In this document: positions 17,240 to 25,839 of the stretch, in pieces
Position numbering within the stretch: the first letter of the stretch is position 1
How the letters are laid out: each line of letters opens with the position of its first letter
DNA from: Pseudoxanthobacter soli DSM 19599
Lineage (GTDB): Bacteria; Pseudomonadota; Alphaproteobacteria; Rhizobiales; Segnochrobactraceae
Length of the DNA stretch: 64,000 nucleotides
NCBI RefSeq assembly: GCF_900148505.1
Contig: NZ_FRXO01000002.1
Coordinates: forward strand, 496,001-560,000
Reading direction: 5' to 3'
The notes under the pieces: generated by a model
What the model was told of the DNA's origin: nothing
Database searches by the model: none
What the model saw: only the letters and a program-made list of their open reading frames with translations
Made by a program: the position numbers and the translations under genes

Positions 17240-17431
17240 TCAGCCGGATTTCATCTTGGCGCTCAGCCAGAGGAAACCGCCGAGCACCACGATACCGGAG
17301 CCGAAACCGAGGCCCGCCCCCCAGAGGCCGCCCACAGCGCCGGCCATGATATGGCCGAGGAGCGCACCCCCGACGAGCAGGAACAGCGGGGCGAGGCATC
17401 CGATGGCGGCCATGAGCGAGGATCCCGACAT
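17240..17431 (-). CDS. Small Gly-rich membrane protein
   Basis: About 63 residues with two hydrophobic helices rich in Gly and Ala (around 8-28 and 30-53) and a short basic C-terminus (AKMKSG). This suggests a helical hairpin in the inner membrane. Starts at 17455, 17431 and 17413 are all in frame and none has a strong ribosome-binding site, so the N-terminus is open. No function can be given. Confidence 0.5.
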   Translation of the reverse strand: MSGSSLMAAIGCLAPLFLLVGGALLGHIMAGAVGGLWGAGLGFGSGIVVLGGFLWLSAKMKSG

Positions 17432-17503
17432 GCAGCGGGCCGCCACCGCCCCCATAGGAGAGCGATGGCGGCCCGCTAAGCGGACATTATTCCCGCAACG
17501 ACG

Positions 17504-17788
17504 TTATTTCTGCAATTGCTGCAGGCACTGCACCGCCGACATCGCCGAAGAGCGGGCATCGCCACGGCTGATGGTGCCGGCCATCGCCAGCTTCTTCGTG
17601 GCCGTGGTGACGACGGACTTGAGGTCGACGCCGGGCGTCACCTGCGGCGCGGTCGCGTCATAGATCTGGCGGGCATCGGGCGCCAGCTTCTGCGCGCACG
17701 CGCCGGCCGAGGCGGCGTCGGCGAACGCAGCGCCGGGAGCGATGATCGCGGCCACCGCCGCAGCGAGAACGACGACACGCAAGGTCAT
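17504..17788 (-). CDS. Small exported protein of unknown function
   Basis: 94 residues with a clear Sec signal peptide (MTLRVVVLAAAV to AFA-DA). The mature part is a ~70-residue helical domain with two cysteines (in GACAQK and VQCLQQL) that could form a disulfide. It is a typical small periplasmic protein of Hyphomicrobiales, but I do not recognise a family. It is followed on the same strand by another small gene. Confidence 0.75.
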   Translation of the reverse strand: MTLRVVVLAAAVAAIIAPGAAFADAASAGACAQKLAPDARQIYDATAPQVTPGVDLKSVVTTATKKLAMAGTISRGDARSSAMSAVQCLQQLQK

Positions 17789-17883
17789 GGGAACTCTCCT
17801 GATTCTCTATAAGGAACGGCCCGCCAGCGGCGATCCGCTGGCCCGGTCGGGACAGGCGGGTGCCACAGGGCACCCTCCGCAGA

Positions 17884-18321
17884 TCAGCGGACGCCGACGC
17901 GGTTGACCGGGCCGCCGCGATTGTACGGCTCGACACCGACGCCCGGCGCACCGACGCCGCGCGCACCGGCGCCGCCGGTGCAGCCAACCGGATAGCCGGG
18001 CCGGGTGCAGTGCACCGTGGCGCGGGCCGCAGGCGCTCCGCCCTTGCATCCCGCAGGATAGCCGGGCGCCGTGCAGTGGACGGCGGCGCGCGCCGCAGGC
18101 GCGGCAGGCCGCACCACGCAGCCCGCGGGGTAGCCGGGGCCGGTGCAATACACCACCGCGGCGCTCGGGCCCGCGCTCACCAGCACCGCCCCGAAGGAGG
18201 TCGCCGCGAGGCCGAAGATCGCGAAGGCAGTGCTCGCCAGCCGCGCAGCCGTCAGGCGCCGCGCTCGCAAGCCGGGAATTCCCCGTGCACCGGAGTCCCG
18301 ATTTTTGGTCCAGATTGCCAT
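17884..18321 (-). CDS. Small exported protein with three Cys-Pro-Gly repeats
   Basis: 145 residues with a basic N-terminus and a hydrophobic segment ending near ASA/SAA, so exported or membrane-anchored. The mature part has three copies of an 11-residue unit of form CT-x-PGYP-x-GC, spaced by short Ala/Gly-rich linkers, then a Gly/Val tail. Each unit holds two cysteines, suggesting small disulfide loops. GAGGGA precedes the ATG at 18321. Function unknown. Confidence 0.8.
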   Translation of the reverse strand: MAIWTKNRDSGARGIPGLRARRLTAARLASTAFAIFGLAATSFGAVLVSAGPSAAVVYCTGPGYPAGCVVRPAAPAARAAVHCTAPGYPAGCKGGAPAARATVHCTRPGYPVGCTGGAGARGVGAPGVGVEPYNRGGPVNRVGVR

Positions 18322-18536
18322 GTGTCCCTCGACTGTGATCGGAATTGGCATCTATCGGCGCTCGAGCGGCCTGTTTCGGCTGTTACGGCTGCGGCGAGGC
18401 CGTTACAATGGCGAACATTGATCGAATCCGGAGCTGCCCCTGGTGCAGGCCCGGTTCGGTGCCAGCCCGTCGTCCGGGTCCCGCGCAGGAACGCCGGGGC
18501 GACCGGATAACGGTAGTACAGGGCCGCCATCACTCT

Positions 18537-19484
18537 ATGACGACTCCCAACAGCGCTGCCGCCCCAACCGTCGACACCCCGCTCTTTCCGACGATCGAAG
18601 CCCGGAAGCTGCGGTTCCGCGCCGATCCCGGCTTCGATCAGGCGATGCGGGCCGGCGCCACCACTCTCGTCAATCAATTCCGCGGTTCTTGGCTTCTCAA
18701 CCGCATCCTCAACGATCGTGGCCGGTTCCTGCTGTCCATTCTCGTACTCCACCTGCATTTCGAGTGGAAGCTCGACAACAGCAAGGTCGGGCTGACGACG
18801 GGGCGCCTCAAGGCGCTGTGCACGGAACAGAACATCTGCAGCCCGGGACGCGCCGGGGCGGTGCTCGCCACCATGCAGCTCCTCGGTCTCGTCGAGCCGC
18901 GGCCGACGCCGGACAAGCGCATCAAGGCTCTGTCGGCAACCGACCGGCTCGTGTCGATCCACCGCGACCGCTGGCGGAAACTGTTCACCGCGATCCGCCC
19001 CCTCGTGCCGAACGCCGACACGACCATCGCCCTGATCGACGACGACGCGTTCCTGGCCGCCTTCGTGGGCGCGACGGTGGAGCGGTTTCTCGCCGGTTTC
19101 CGCGTGCTCGATGCAGCCCCGACGCTGTGGGCGTTCGCGGAACGTGATTCGGGCGTGATGATCGCGGTCTCGCTGGTCCTGTCGGTCCCGCCCCAGGACG
19201 GCTCGGCCGAGGCGGCTGCGGCGCGCGTCGAATCCGGCGGCATCCGCGCCGGCATCAGCATCGCCGCCCTCGCCCAACGCTTTTCGGTCTCGCGCAGCCA
19301 CGTCCTCGGGGTTCTGCGCGCCGGCGAGGAAGCCGGGCTGATCGCGCGGGGATCAGCCGCGGGGTCGATCGTGCTTCAGCCGCTTCTGATCGAGGCGATC
19401 AGCGATTTCTTCGCCAACGCGTTCGCCATTCTCACCGACAGCCTGGCGACCGCGCTCGTCGCCACCGGCCACGAAGCCGATTGA
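18537..19484 (+). CDS. Winged-helix DNA-binding protein, probable regulator
   Basis: A 315-residue protein with two winged-helix-like parts. One is at about 55-115 (RFLLSILVLHLHF to MQLLGLVEP), the other near 240-290, where RFSVSRSHVLGVLRAGEEAGLI is a clear helix-turn-helix. It is not a standard LysR, GntR or MarR protein. It lies upstream of the arginine decarboxylase on the same strand, 224 bp away, so it may regulate or be co-transcribed with it. ATG at 18537 is chosen because upstream sequence is Cys/Arg-rich and not protein-like. Confidence 0.72.
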   Translation: MTTPNSAAAPTVDTPLFPTIEARKLRFRADPGFDQAMRAGATTLVNQFRGSWLLNRILNDRGRFLLSILVLHLHFEWKLDNSKVGLTTGRLKALCTEQNICSPGRAGAVLATMQLLGLVEPRPTPDKRIKALSATDRLVSIHRDRWRKLFTAIRPLVPNADTTIALIDDDAFLAAFVGATVERFLAGFRVLDAAPTLWAFAERDSGVMIAVSLVLSVPPQDGSAEAAAARVESGGIRAGISIAALAQRFSVSRSHVLGVLRAGEEAGLIARGSAAGSIVLQPLLIEAISDFFANAFAILTDSLATALVATGHEAD

Positions 19485-19708
19485 CGTTTCGGCCTCCCCG
19501 ATCCCCGTTCACAGGACAGCCGGCGCGCCGGGACAACCCGGGCGTTGTGGTGGATCGGATCTGCACGGGGCTTGCTCCCGTGGGCTCTCTTGGCTTGTTG
19601 AACGACTGTCACGACACCGATGCAAATCGGGGCTATCCGCCGGGAACCACATGGAAACGCCCGCCGGCCCGCGAACGGCCGCGACGGACCTGACGAGGGC
19701 AGGACAAG

Positions 19709-22009
19709 ATGCTCGGCCGCACCATCAAGCTGCACAAGCCGAAGGTTCTGATCGTCGACGACACGCTCGCGATGCCGTCGAGCGTCGGCGGGCGGGCGGT
19801 CCGCGCCCTTTCCGAGGAGCTGGAAAGCCGCGGCATCGAAGTCGTTGAAGCCGTGACCTACCAGGATGGGCGCGCCGCCATCGTGTCGGACCCGTCGCTC
19901 GACGCCATCCTGCTCGACTGGACGCGCGAGCGCGAGGAGGGCCTGAGCGAGGAGGACGGCATGGACCTCCTGCGCACCATCCGCGCCCGCAACGCCGAAA
20001 TCCCCGTCATCCTGATGGAGGACCGCACCAGCGGCGAGGATCTCACCGTCGAGGTGATGCAGCTCGCCAACGAATATGTCTGGATGCTGGAAGACACCAC
20101 GTCCTTCATCGCCGGGCGCATCATGGCGGCGGTGAAGCGCTATCGTGAGGACCTGCTGCCGCCCTTCACCAAGGCGCTGCTCGACTATGCCGACACCGCC
20201 GAATATTCCTGGGCCGCGCCGGGTCACCAGGGCGGCGTCGCCTTCACCAAGACGCCCTCAGGCCGGGCGTTCTTCGATTTCTTCGGCGAGAACATCTTCC
20301 GCACGGACACCGGCATCGAGCGCGAGCAGCTCGGCTCGCTGATGGACCATTCCGGCCCGATCGGCGAGGCCGAGCAATATGCCGCCCGCGTGTTCGGCGC
20401 CCACCTCAGCTATTCCGGCCTGACGGGCACCTCGGGCTCGAACCGCGCCATCATGGGCGCGCTGGTCGCCGACAACGAGTTCGCCCTGTGCGACCGCAAC
20501 TGCCACAAGTCGATCGAACAGGGGCTGATCCAGTCGGGCGGCATTCCGCTGTTCTTCGTGCCGACCCGCAACCGCTACGGCATCATCGGCCCGATCCCGC
20601 CTGAACAGCTGGAACCGGAGACCATCGCGGAGCGGCTCGCCGCCCATCCCCTGCGCCATCTCGCGAGCGACGACGATCCCGTCTATGCCGTCGTCACCAA
20701 CTGCACCTATGACGGCCTCTGCTACGACGCCGCCGGAGTCGAGAGGCGGCTCGACGGCATCGTGGACCGCATCCACTTCGACGAAGCGTGGTTCGGCTAT
20801 GCCCGCTTCAACCCGCTCTACGACAACCGCTATGCCATGCGCGGCGATCCCGCCGACCACCCGGCCGACGGGCCGACGGTGTTCGCCACCCACTCGACCC
20901 ACAAGCTGCTCGCCGCCCTGTCGCAGGCCTCCTACATCCACGTCCGCAACGGCCGCGACCCGATCGAGCACACCCGCTTCAACGAAGCCTACATGGCACA
21001 GACGACCACCTCGCCGCTCTACGCCCTGATCGCCTCCAACGAGATCGGCGCGGCGATGATGGACGGGCCGAGCGGGCACGCGCTGACCCACGAGGTCATT
21101 CTCGAAGCCATCGCCTTCCGGCAGGCGCTGGCCCGCGCCCACCGTGCGTTCGAGGCCCGCGGCGACTGGTTCTTCCGGCCCTGGAACGCACCGACCGTCC
21201 GCGGCGAAGACGGCACCGTTGTGCCGTTCGAGGAGGCTCCGCCGGAATTCCTCGCCACCGATGCCGAGGCGTGGATCCTGCACCCCGGCGATGCCTGGCA
21301 CGGTTTCGACGGCCTGCCGGACGGCTGGTGCATGCTCGACCCCATCAAGGCCGGCATCCTCACCCCCGGCATGGGCGACGACGGCGAGTTCGAGGAGACC
21401 GGCATCCCGGCGGAGGTGCTGAGCGCCTATCTGCACAATTACGGCATCATTCCCTCGCGTACGACGGACTTCATGGTGCTGTGCCTGTTCTCGTTCGGCA
21501 TCACCAAGGGCAAGTGGGGCACGCTGATGTCGACGCTGCTCGACTTCAAGCTCGACTATGACGGGAACAAGCCGCTGAAGCAGACCCTGCCGCACATCGT
21601 CGCCGAGGCGCCGAAGCGTTATGCCGGCATGGGGCTGAAGGATCTCTGCGATGAGATGTTCGCGCACATGCGCGCGACGCGGATCGACCGCCGCCAGGCA
21701 CTGGCGTTCTCCACCCTGCCCGAGCCCCGGATGCCGCCCCGGCGCGCCTCAGCGCGGCTGATGGCCGGCAAGGCGGAGCTGCTGCCGATCGACGCCCTCG
21801 CCGACCGGGTGGCCGGCGTCGGCGTCATCCCCTATCCGCCCGGAATCCCCATCATCATGCCGGGCGAGAGCTTCGGCCCGGCGGACGGACCGTGGCTGTC
21901 CTATCTGCGCGCCCTCGAAAGCTGGGGCCGCGCCTTTCCGGGTTTCGCGAAGGAACTGGAAGGTTCCGTGGTCGAGGACGGCAATTACCGCGTCTGGTGC
22001 CTGTCCTGA
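19709..22009 (+). CDS. adiA: PLP-dependent arginine decarboxylase, AdiA type
   Basis: The 766-residue enzyme resembles E. coli AdiA over its whole length. An N-terminal response-regulator-like wing domain (1-130) is followed by the PLP fold, with EYSWAAPGHQGGV, GENIFRTD, HKSIEQGL and the PLP lysine K399 in THSTHKLLAALSQAS. A C-terminal domain with VIPYPPGIPI follows. It would turn arginine to agmatine and CO2, consuming a proton. Ornithine or lysine are less likely but not excluded by eye. No AdiC-type antiporter is adjacent. Regulator upstream, hydroxyacid dehydrogenase downstream. Confidence 0.88.
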   Translation: MLGRTIKLHKPKVLIVDDTLAMPSSVGGRAVRALSEELESRGIEVVEAVTYQDGRAAIVSDPSLDAILLDWTREREEGLSEEDGMDLLRTIRARNAEIPVILMEDRTSGEDLTVEVMQLANEYVWMLEDTTSFIAGRIMAAVKRYREDLLPPFTKALLDYADTAEYSWAAPGHQGGVAFTKTPSGRAFFDFFGENIFRTDTGIEREQLGSLMDHSGPIGEAEQYAARVFGAHLSYSGLTGTSGSNRAIMGALVADNEFALCDRNCHKSIEQGLIQSGGIPLFFVPTRNRYGIIGPIPPEQLEPETIAERLAAHPLRHLASDDDPVYAVVTNCTYDGLCYDAAGVERRLDGIVDRIHFDEAWFGYARFNPLYDNRYAMRGDPADHPADGPTVFATHSTHKLLAALSQASYIHVRNGRDPIEHTRFNEAYMAQTTTSPLYALIASNEIGAAMMDGPSGHALTHEVILEAIAFRQALARAHRAFEARGDWFFRPWNAPTVRGEDGTVVPFEEAPPEFLATDAEAWILHPGDAWHGFDGLPDGWCMLDPIKAGILTPGMGDDGEFEETGIPAEVLSAYLHNYGIIPSRTTDFMVLCLFSFGITKGKWGTLMSTLLDFKLDYDGNKPLKQTLPHIVAEAPKRYAGMGLKDLCDEMFAHMRATRIDRRQALAFSTLPEPRMPPRRASARLMAGKAELLPIDALADRVAGVGVIPYPPGIPIIMPGESFGPADGPWLSYLRALESWGRAFPGFAKELEGSVVEDGNYRVWCLS

Positions 22010-22247
22010 TCCCAATCGGGCGCCCGCCGTCCGCAGCGATCCACCAAGCCGGGGAGGCGCCAGAACGATGAACGCGCCCCCCTTCGCAAGACGGCAATCC
22101 ATTGTAAGGTGTGCGCCCTTCCGGTTTCCGGAGAATTCCGGACGGAAGGCTCGCGGCGCCGCGTTATGGCGCCGGATTTGAGAGCGCATCGACCGGGCGA
22201 CGAACCCGTGCGGTCGCGCCAGACGCCCGTCACGGAGTTCGTCCCGG

Positions 22248-23186
22248 ATGCCTGCCGATATCCTCCTTCTGTCGACGCTGCTGCCCGCCCAGGAGCGCGC
22301 GCTCGAACAGCGCTTCACGGTTCATCGCCCCGCCGGCAACGGCGAAAAGGCCGCCTTTCAGCGCGATGTCGCACCCCGCATCCGCGGCGTGGTCACCGGC
22401 GGCAGCACCGGCATCGGCAACGACCTCGTCGCACAGCTTCCCGCGCTCGAGATCGTGGCTATCAACGGCGTCGGCTTCGACAAGGTCGATCTCGACCTCG
22501 CGCGCGCCCGCGGCTACCGCGTCACCAACACCCCGGACGTGCTGACCGACGACGTCGCCGACCTCGCGGTCGCGCTGATGCTGATGCTGTCGCGCCGGCT
22601 CGTTTCCGCCGATCGCTTCGTGCGCGCCGGCCGGTGGCTGAACGGCGAATTCCCGCTTGCGACCCGCGCCTCCGGGCGCCGCTACGGCATCCTCGGCCTT
22701 GGCCGGATCGGCCGCGCCATCGCCGCCCGGCTCGAGGGCTTCGGCGGCGAGATCGCCTATTGCACCCGCACGCCTGTTTCAGATGTGCCCTATGCCTATC
22801 ACCCCACCGTCACCGAACTGGCGGCTGCCTCCGACGTCCTGATCGTCGCCGCCAACGCATCGCCGTCCACCCGCCACATCGTCGATGCGGCGGTGCTCGA
22901 TGCCCTCGGCCCGACGGGCGCGCTGGTCAACATCGCGCGCGGCTCCCTCGTGGACGAGCATGCCCTGATCGACGCCCTCATCGAGGGGCGCATCGCCGGC
23001 GCCGGGCTCGACGTGTTCGAGGCCGAGCCCAAGGTTCCCCAGGCACTGATCAATCTCTCCAACGTGGTGCTCGCGCCGCATGTCGGCAGTGCGACGGCGG
23101 AAACCCGTGGCGCCATGGGCGACCTCGTGCTCGCCAATCTCGACGCCCACTTCGCCGGCGAGCCGCTGCCGACCCCGGTGGTATGA
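22248..23186 (+). CDS. D-isomer-specific 2-hydroxyacid dehydrogenase (glyoxylate/hydroxypyruvate reductase type)
   Basis: A 312-residue NAD(P)-dependent enzyme with the Rossmann motif GLGRIG at 150-155. The catalytic triad is R231 (NIARGSLVD), E260 (DVFEAEP) and H278 (APHVGS). The compact length and the INGVGFDKVD segment fit the GhrB/hydroxyphenylpyruvate-reductase branch. Its link to the arginine decarboxylase upstream is not obvious. It ends at a terminator. Confidence 0.92.
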   Translation: MPADILLLSTLLPAQERALEQRFTVHRPAGNGEKAAFQRDVAPRIRGVVTGGSTGIGNDLVAQLPALEIVAINGVGFDKVDLDLARARGYRVTNTPDVLTDDVADLAVALMLMLSRRLVSADRFVRAGRWLNGEFPLATRASGRRYGILGLGRIGRAIAARLEGFGGEIAYCTRTPVSDVPYAYHPTVTELAAASDVLIVAANASPSTRHIVDAAVLDALGPTGALVNIARGSLVDEHALIDALIEGRIAGAGLDVFEAEPKVPQALINLSNVVLAPHVGSATAETRGAMGDLVLANLDAHFAGEPLPTPVV

Positions 23187-23209
23187 TCCGGCGGGAGAAG
23201 CGCCGGGGA

Positions 23210-23231
23210 CGGGAGAGTTCGTTCTCTCCCG
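23210..23231 (+). terminator. Rho-independent terminator after the hydroxyacid dehydrogenase
   Basis: An 8-bp stem (23210-23217 with 23224-23231), a 6-nt loop, then CCTTTTC on the plus strand. It sits between converging genes and has no T-run on the minus side. Confidence 0.8.
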
Positions 23232-23250
23232 CCTTTTCACGCCATCCCGC

Positions 23251-25662
23251 TCAGCTCTGCCCGGCGCCGTAGGGCCAGACCCAGTTCGAGATGTCCGGCA
23301 TGTCCTCGCCGGTCGCGCGGATATAGTCGTGGTGCTCGATCAGCCGGTCACGGAAGCGCTGGCGCACCGGCGCCGCCCGGACGGCCAGGCCCGGCACGCT
23401 GTCGATCGCATGCATGGCGAGGTGGAACCGGTCGAGCCCGTTCATCACCACCATGTCGAACGGCGTCGTGGTGGTGCCTTCCTCGCGATAGCCGTGGACA
23501 TGGAAGTTGCGGTGATTGTGCCGGCGGTAGGTCAGCCGGTGGATCAGCTGCGGATAGCCGTGATAGGCGAAGATCACCGGCTTGTCGGTGGTGAACAGCC
23601 CGTCGAAGGTTGCTTCCGCCAGTCCGTGGGGATGCTCGCTCGGCGACTGCAGCGTCATCAGGTCGACGACATTGACGAACCGGATGCGCAGTTCCGGCAG
23701 TTCCTCGCGCAGCAGCGAGACGGCGGCGAGCGCCTCCAACGTCGGCACGTCGCCGGCCGCGGCGAACACCACGTCGGGCTCATGGCCGTGGTCGTTGCTA
23801 GCCCAGTCCCAGATGCCGATGCCGGCGTCGCAATGGCGCGCCGCCTCGTCGATGGTCAGCCACTGCAGTTCCGGCTGCTTGCCGGCGACGACCACGTTGA
23901 TGCGGTCCCACGTCCGCAGGATGTGGTCGGTGACCCAGAGCATGGAGTTGGCGTCCGGCGGGAAATAGACCCGCACGATGTCGGCCTTCTTGTTGACCAT
24001 GTGGTCGACGAAGCCCGGATCCTGGTGCGAGAAGCCGTTGTGGTCCTGCCGCCAGACGTGGGAGGTGAGCAGGTAGTTGAGCGAGGCGACCGGCCGCCGC
24101 CATGTCAGGTCGCGCGTCACCTTCAGCCACTTGGCGTGCTGGTTCACCATGGCGTCGATGATGTGGATGAACGCCTCGTAGCACGAGAACAGCCCGTGGC
24201 GCCCTGTCAGCAGATAGCCTTCGAGCCAGCCCTGGCAGAGGTGCTCGCTCAGGATCTCCATCACCCGGCCATCGCGCGAGAGGTGGACGTCCTCGGGGAT
24301 GGTGTCCTCCAGCCAGACGCGGTCGGTCACCTCGAACACCGCGTCGAGGCGGTTCGAGGCGGTCTCGTCGGGCCCCATCAGGCGGAAATTGCGGGCGTCG
24401 GCGTTGAGGCGGAACACCTCGCGCAGGTAGGCGCCCATCGCCCGCGTCGCTTCCCCGACGGTGCGGCCGGGCGCCGGCACGTCGACGGCGAGCGCGCGGA
24501 AATCGGGCAGGCGCAGCGGCCGCTTCAGCACGCCGCCGTTGGTGTGCGGATTGGCGCTCATGCGCCGCGGACCTTCCGGCGCGATGGCGGCGAGTTCGGG
24601 CGCCAGCCGGCCGGCATCGTCGAACAGATCCTCGGGCCGGTAGCTGCGCAGCCAGCCTTCCAGAACCTCCAGATGGGCGGGATTGCCGGCGAGGCCGGAG
24701 AGCGGCACCTGGTGGGAGCGCCAGAAGTCCTCCGTCTTCTTGCCGTCCACGGTCTTCGGGCCGGTCCAGCCTTTGGGGCTGCGCAGGATGATCATTGGCC
24801 AGCGCGGCCGCTCGTTCACGCCCTCGTCGCGCGCCCTGGCGCGGATCGTCCGGATTTCGTCGAGCGCCTGATCGAGCGCCGCGGCCATCTTGCGGTGCAT
24901 GTCCGCCGGCTCATGGCCTTCGACGAACAGCGGATGGTAGCCGTAGCCGGTGAACAGCGCTTCGACCTCGTCATCGCGCATCCGGCCGAGGACCGTCGGA
25001 TTGGCGATCTTGTAGCCGTTGAGGTGCAGGATCGGCAGTACCGTGCCGTCGGTAACCGGATTGAGGAACTTGTTCGAGTGCCAGGAGGCAGCGAGTGGCC
25101 CGGTCTCCGCCTCGCCATCGCCGACGACGCAGGCGACGATCAGGTCGGGATTGTCGAAGGCGGCGCCGTAGGCATGGGCGACGGCATAGCCGAGCTCGCC
25201 GCCTTCGTGGATCGAGCCCGGCGTTTCCGGGGCGGCGTGGGACGGGATGCCGCCGGGGAACGAGAACTGGCGGAACAGCACCCGCATGCCGTCCTCGTCC
25301 TCCGTCACCCGCGGATAGGTCTCGGTGTAGGTGCCTTCGAGATAGGCGTTCGCCACCACCGCCGGGCCGCCGTGACCGGGGCCGCAGATGAAGATCATGT
25401 CGAGATCGTCGCGGCGGATGACACGGTTGAGGTGGACATACATGAAGTTCAGGCCGGGAGTGGTACCCCAGTGCCCGAGAAGCCGCGGCTTGACGTGCTT
25501 GATATCGAGCGGTTCGCGCAAGAGCGGATTGTCGAGCAGGTAGATCTGGCCGACCGAAAGATAGTTTGCCGCGCGCCAGTAACGGTCGATCAGCGCCAGT
25601 TCCGCATCGTCGAGCGTCGATCCGTCAGCGGCGGACGCCGCGGTGTGCGTCTGGACGTTCAT
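23251..25662 (-). CDS. xfp: Xylulose-5-phosphate/fructose-6-phosphate phosphoketolase
   Basis: An 803-residue TPP-dependent enzyme of normal length. It carries [41 protein letters not shown] and HSNKFLNP of the XFP family. It splits xylulose-5-P or fructose-6-P with phosphate to acetyl-phosphate. The ATG at 25662 ([10 protein letters not shown]) follows GGGAGA; a longer frame upstream is not conserved-looking. The likely users of its product, pta and ackA, lie about 13 kb away on the same strand. No adjacent operon partner. Confidence 0.95.
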   Translation of the reverse strand: MNVQTHTAASAADGSTLDDAELALIDRYWRAANYLSVGQIYLLDNPLLREPLDIKHVKPRLLGHWGTTPGLNFMYVHLNRVIRRDDLDMIFICGPGHGGPAVVANAYLEGTYTETYPRVTEDEDGMRVLFRQFSFPGGIPSHAAPETPGSIHEGGELGYAVAHAYGAAFDNPDLIVACVVGDGEAETGPLAASWHSNKFLNPVTDGTVLPILHLNGYKIANPTVLGRMRDDEVEALFTGYGYHPLFVEGHEPADMHRKMAAALDQALDEIRTIRARARDEGVNERPRWPMIILRSPKGWTGPKTVDGKKTEDFWRSHQVPLSGLAGNPAHLEVLEGWLRSYRPEDLFDDAGRLAPELAAIAPEGPRRMSANPHTNGGVLKRPLRLPDFRALAVDVPAPGRTVGEATRAMGAYLREVFRLNADARNFRLMGPDETASNRLDAVFEVTDRVWLEDTIPEDVHLSRDGRVMEILSEHLCQGWLEGYLLTGRHGLFSCYEAFIHIIDAMVNQHAKWLKVTRDLTWRRPVASLNYLLTSHVWRQDHNGFSHQDPGFVDHMVNKKADIVRVYFPPDANSMLWVTDHILRTWDRINVVVAGKQPELQWLTIDEAARHCDAGIGIWDWASNDHGHEPDVVFAAAGDVPTLEALAAVSLLREELPELRIRFVNVVDLMTLQSPSEHPHGLAEATFDGLFTTDKPVIFAYHGYPQLIHRLTYRRHNHRNFHVHGYREEGTTTTPFDMVVMNGLDRFHLAMHAIDSVPGLAVRAAPVRQRFRDRLIEHHDYIRATGEDMPDISNWVWPYGAGQS

Positions 25663-25839
25663 GAAAGTCTCCCTGCTGCGCCGATGATGATTGTCTCGAC
25701 CGCGGTGAGAACGCGCGGGCCCCGCTACTAAACGCAATCCGGGCGACCGTTCGATGATGGAACGCAAAATCGAAGCCGGTAAGCCCCGGGCCTTCACGTT
25801 TGGGCGAGAACCAGCCGGGCGATGTCCGGCGATGCCGCT

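Noticed and set aside
23080-25731. An 883-codon plus-strand frame over the phosphoketolase gene
   Set aside because: It is the antisense shadow of xfp; composition is His/Arg/Asp/Val-rich and no domain is seen. The same applies to the long plus-strand frames over the export cassette (25822-28257, 28652-32101).
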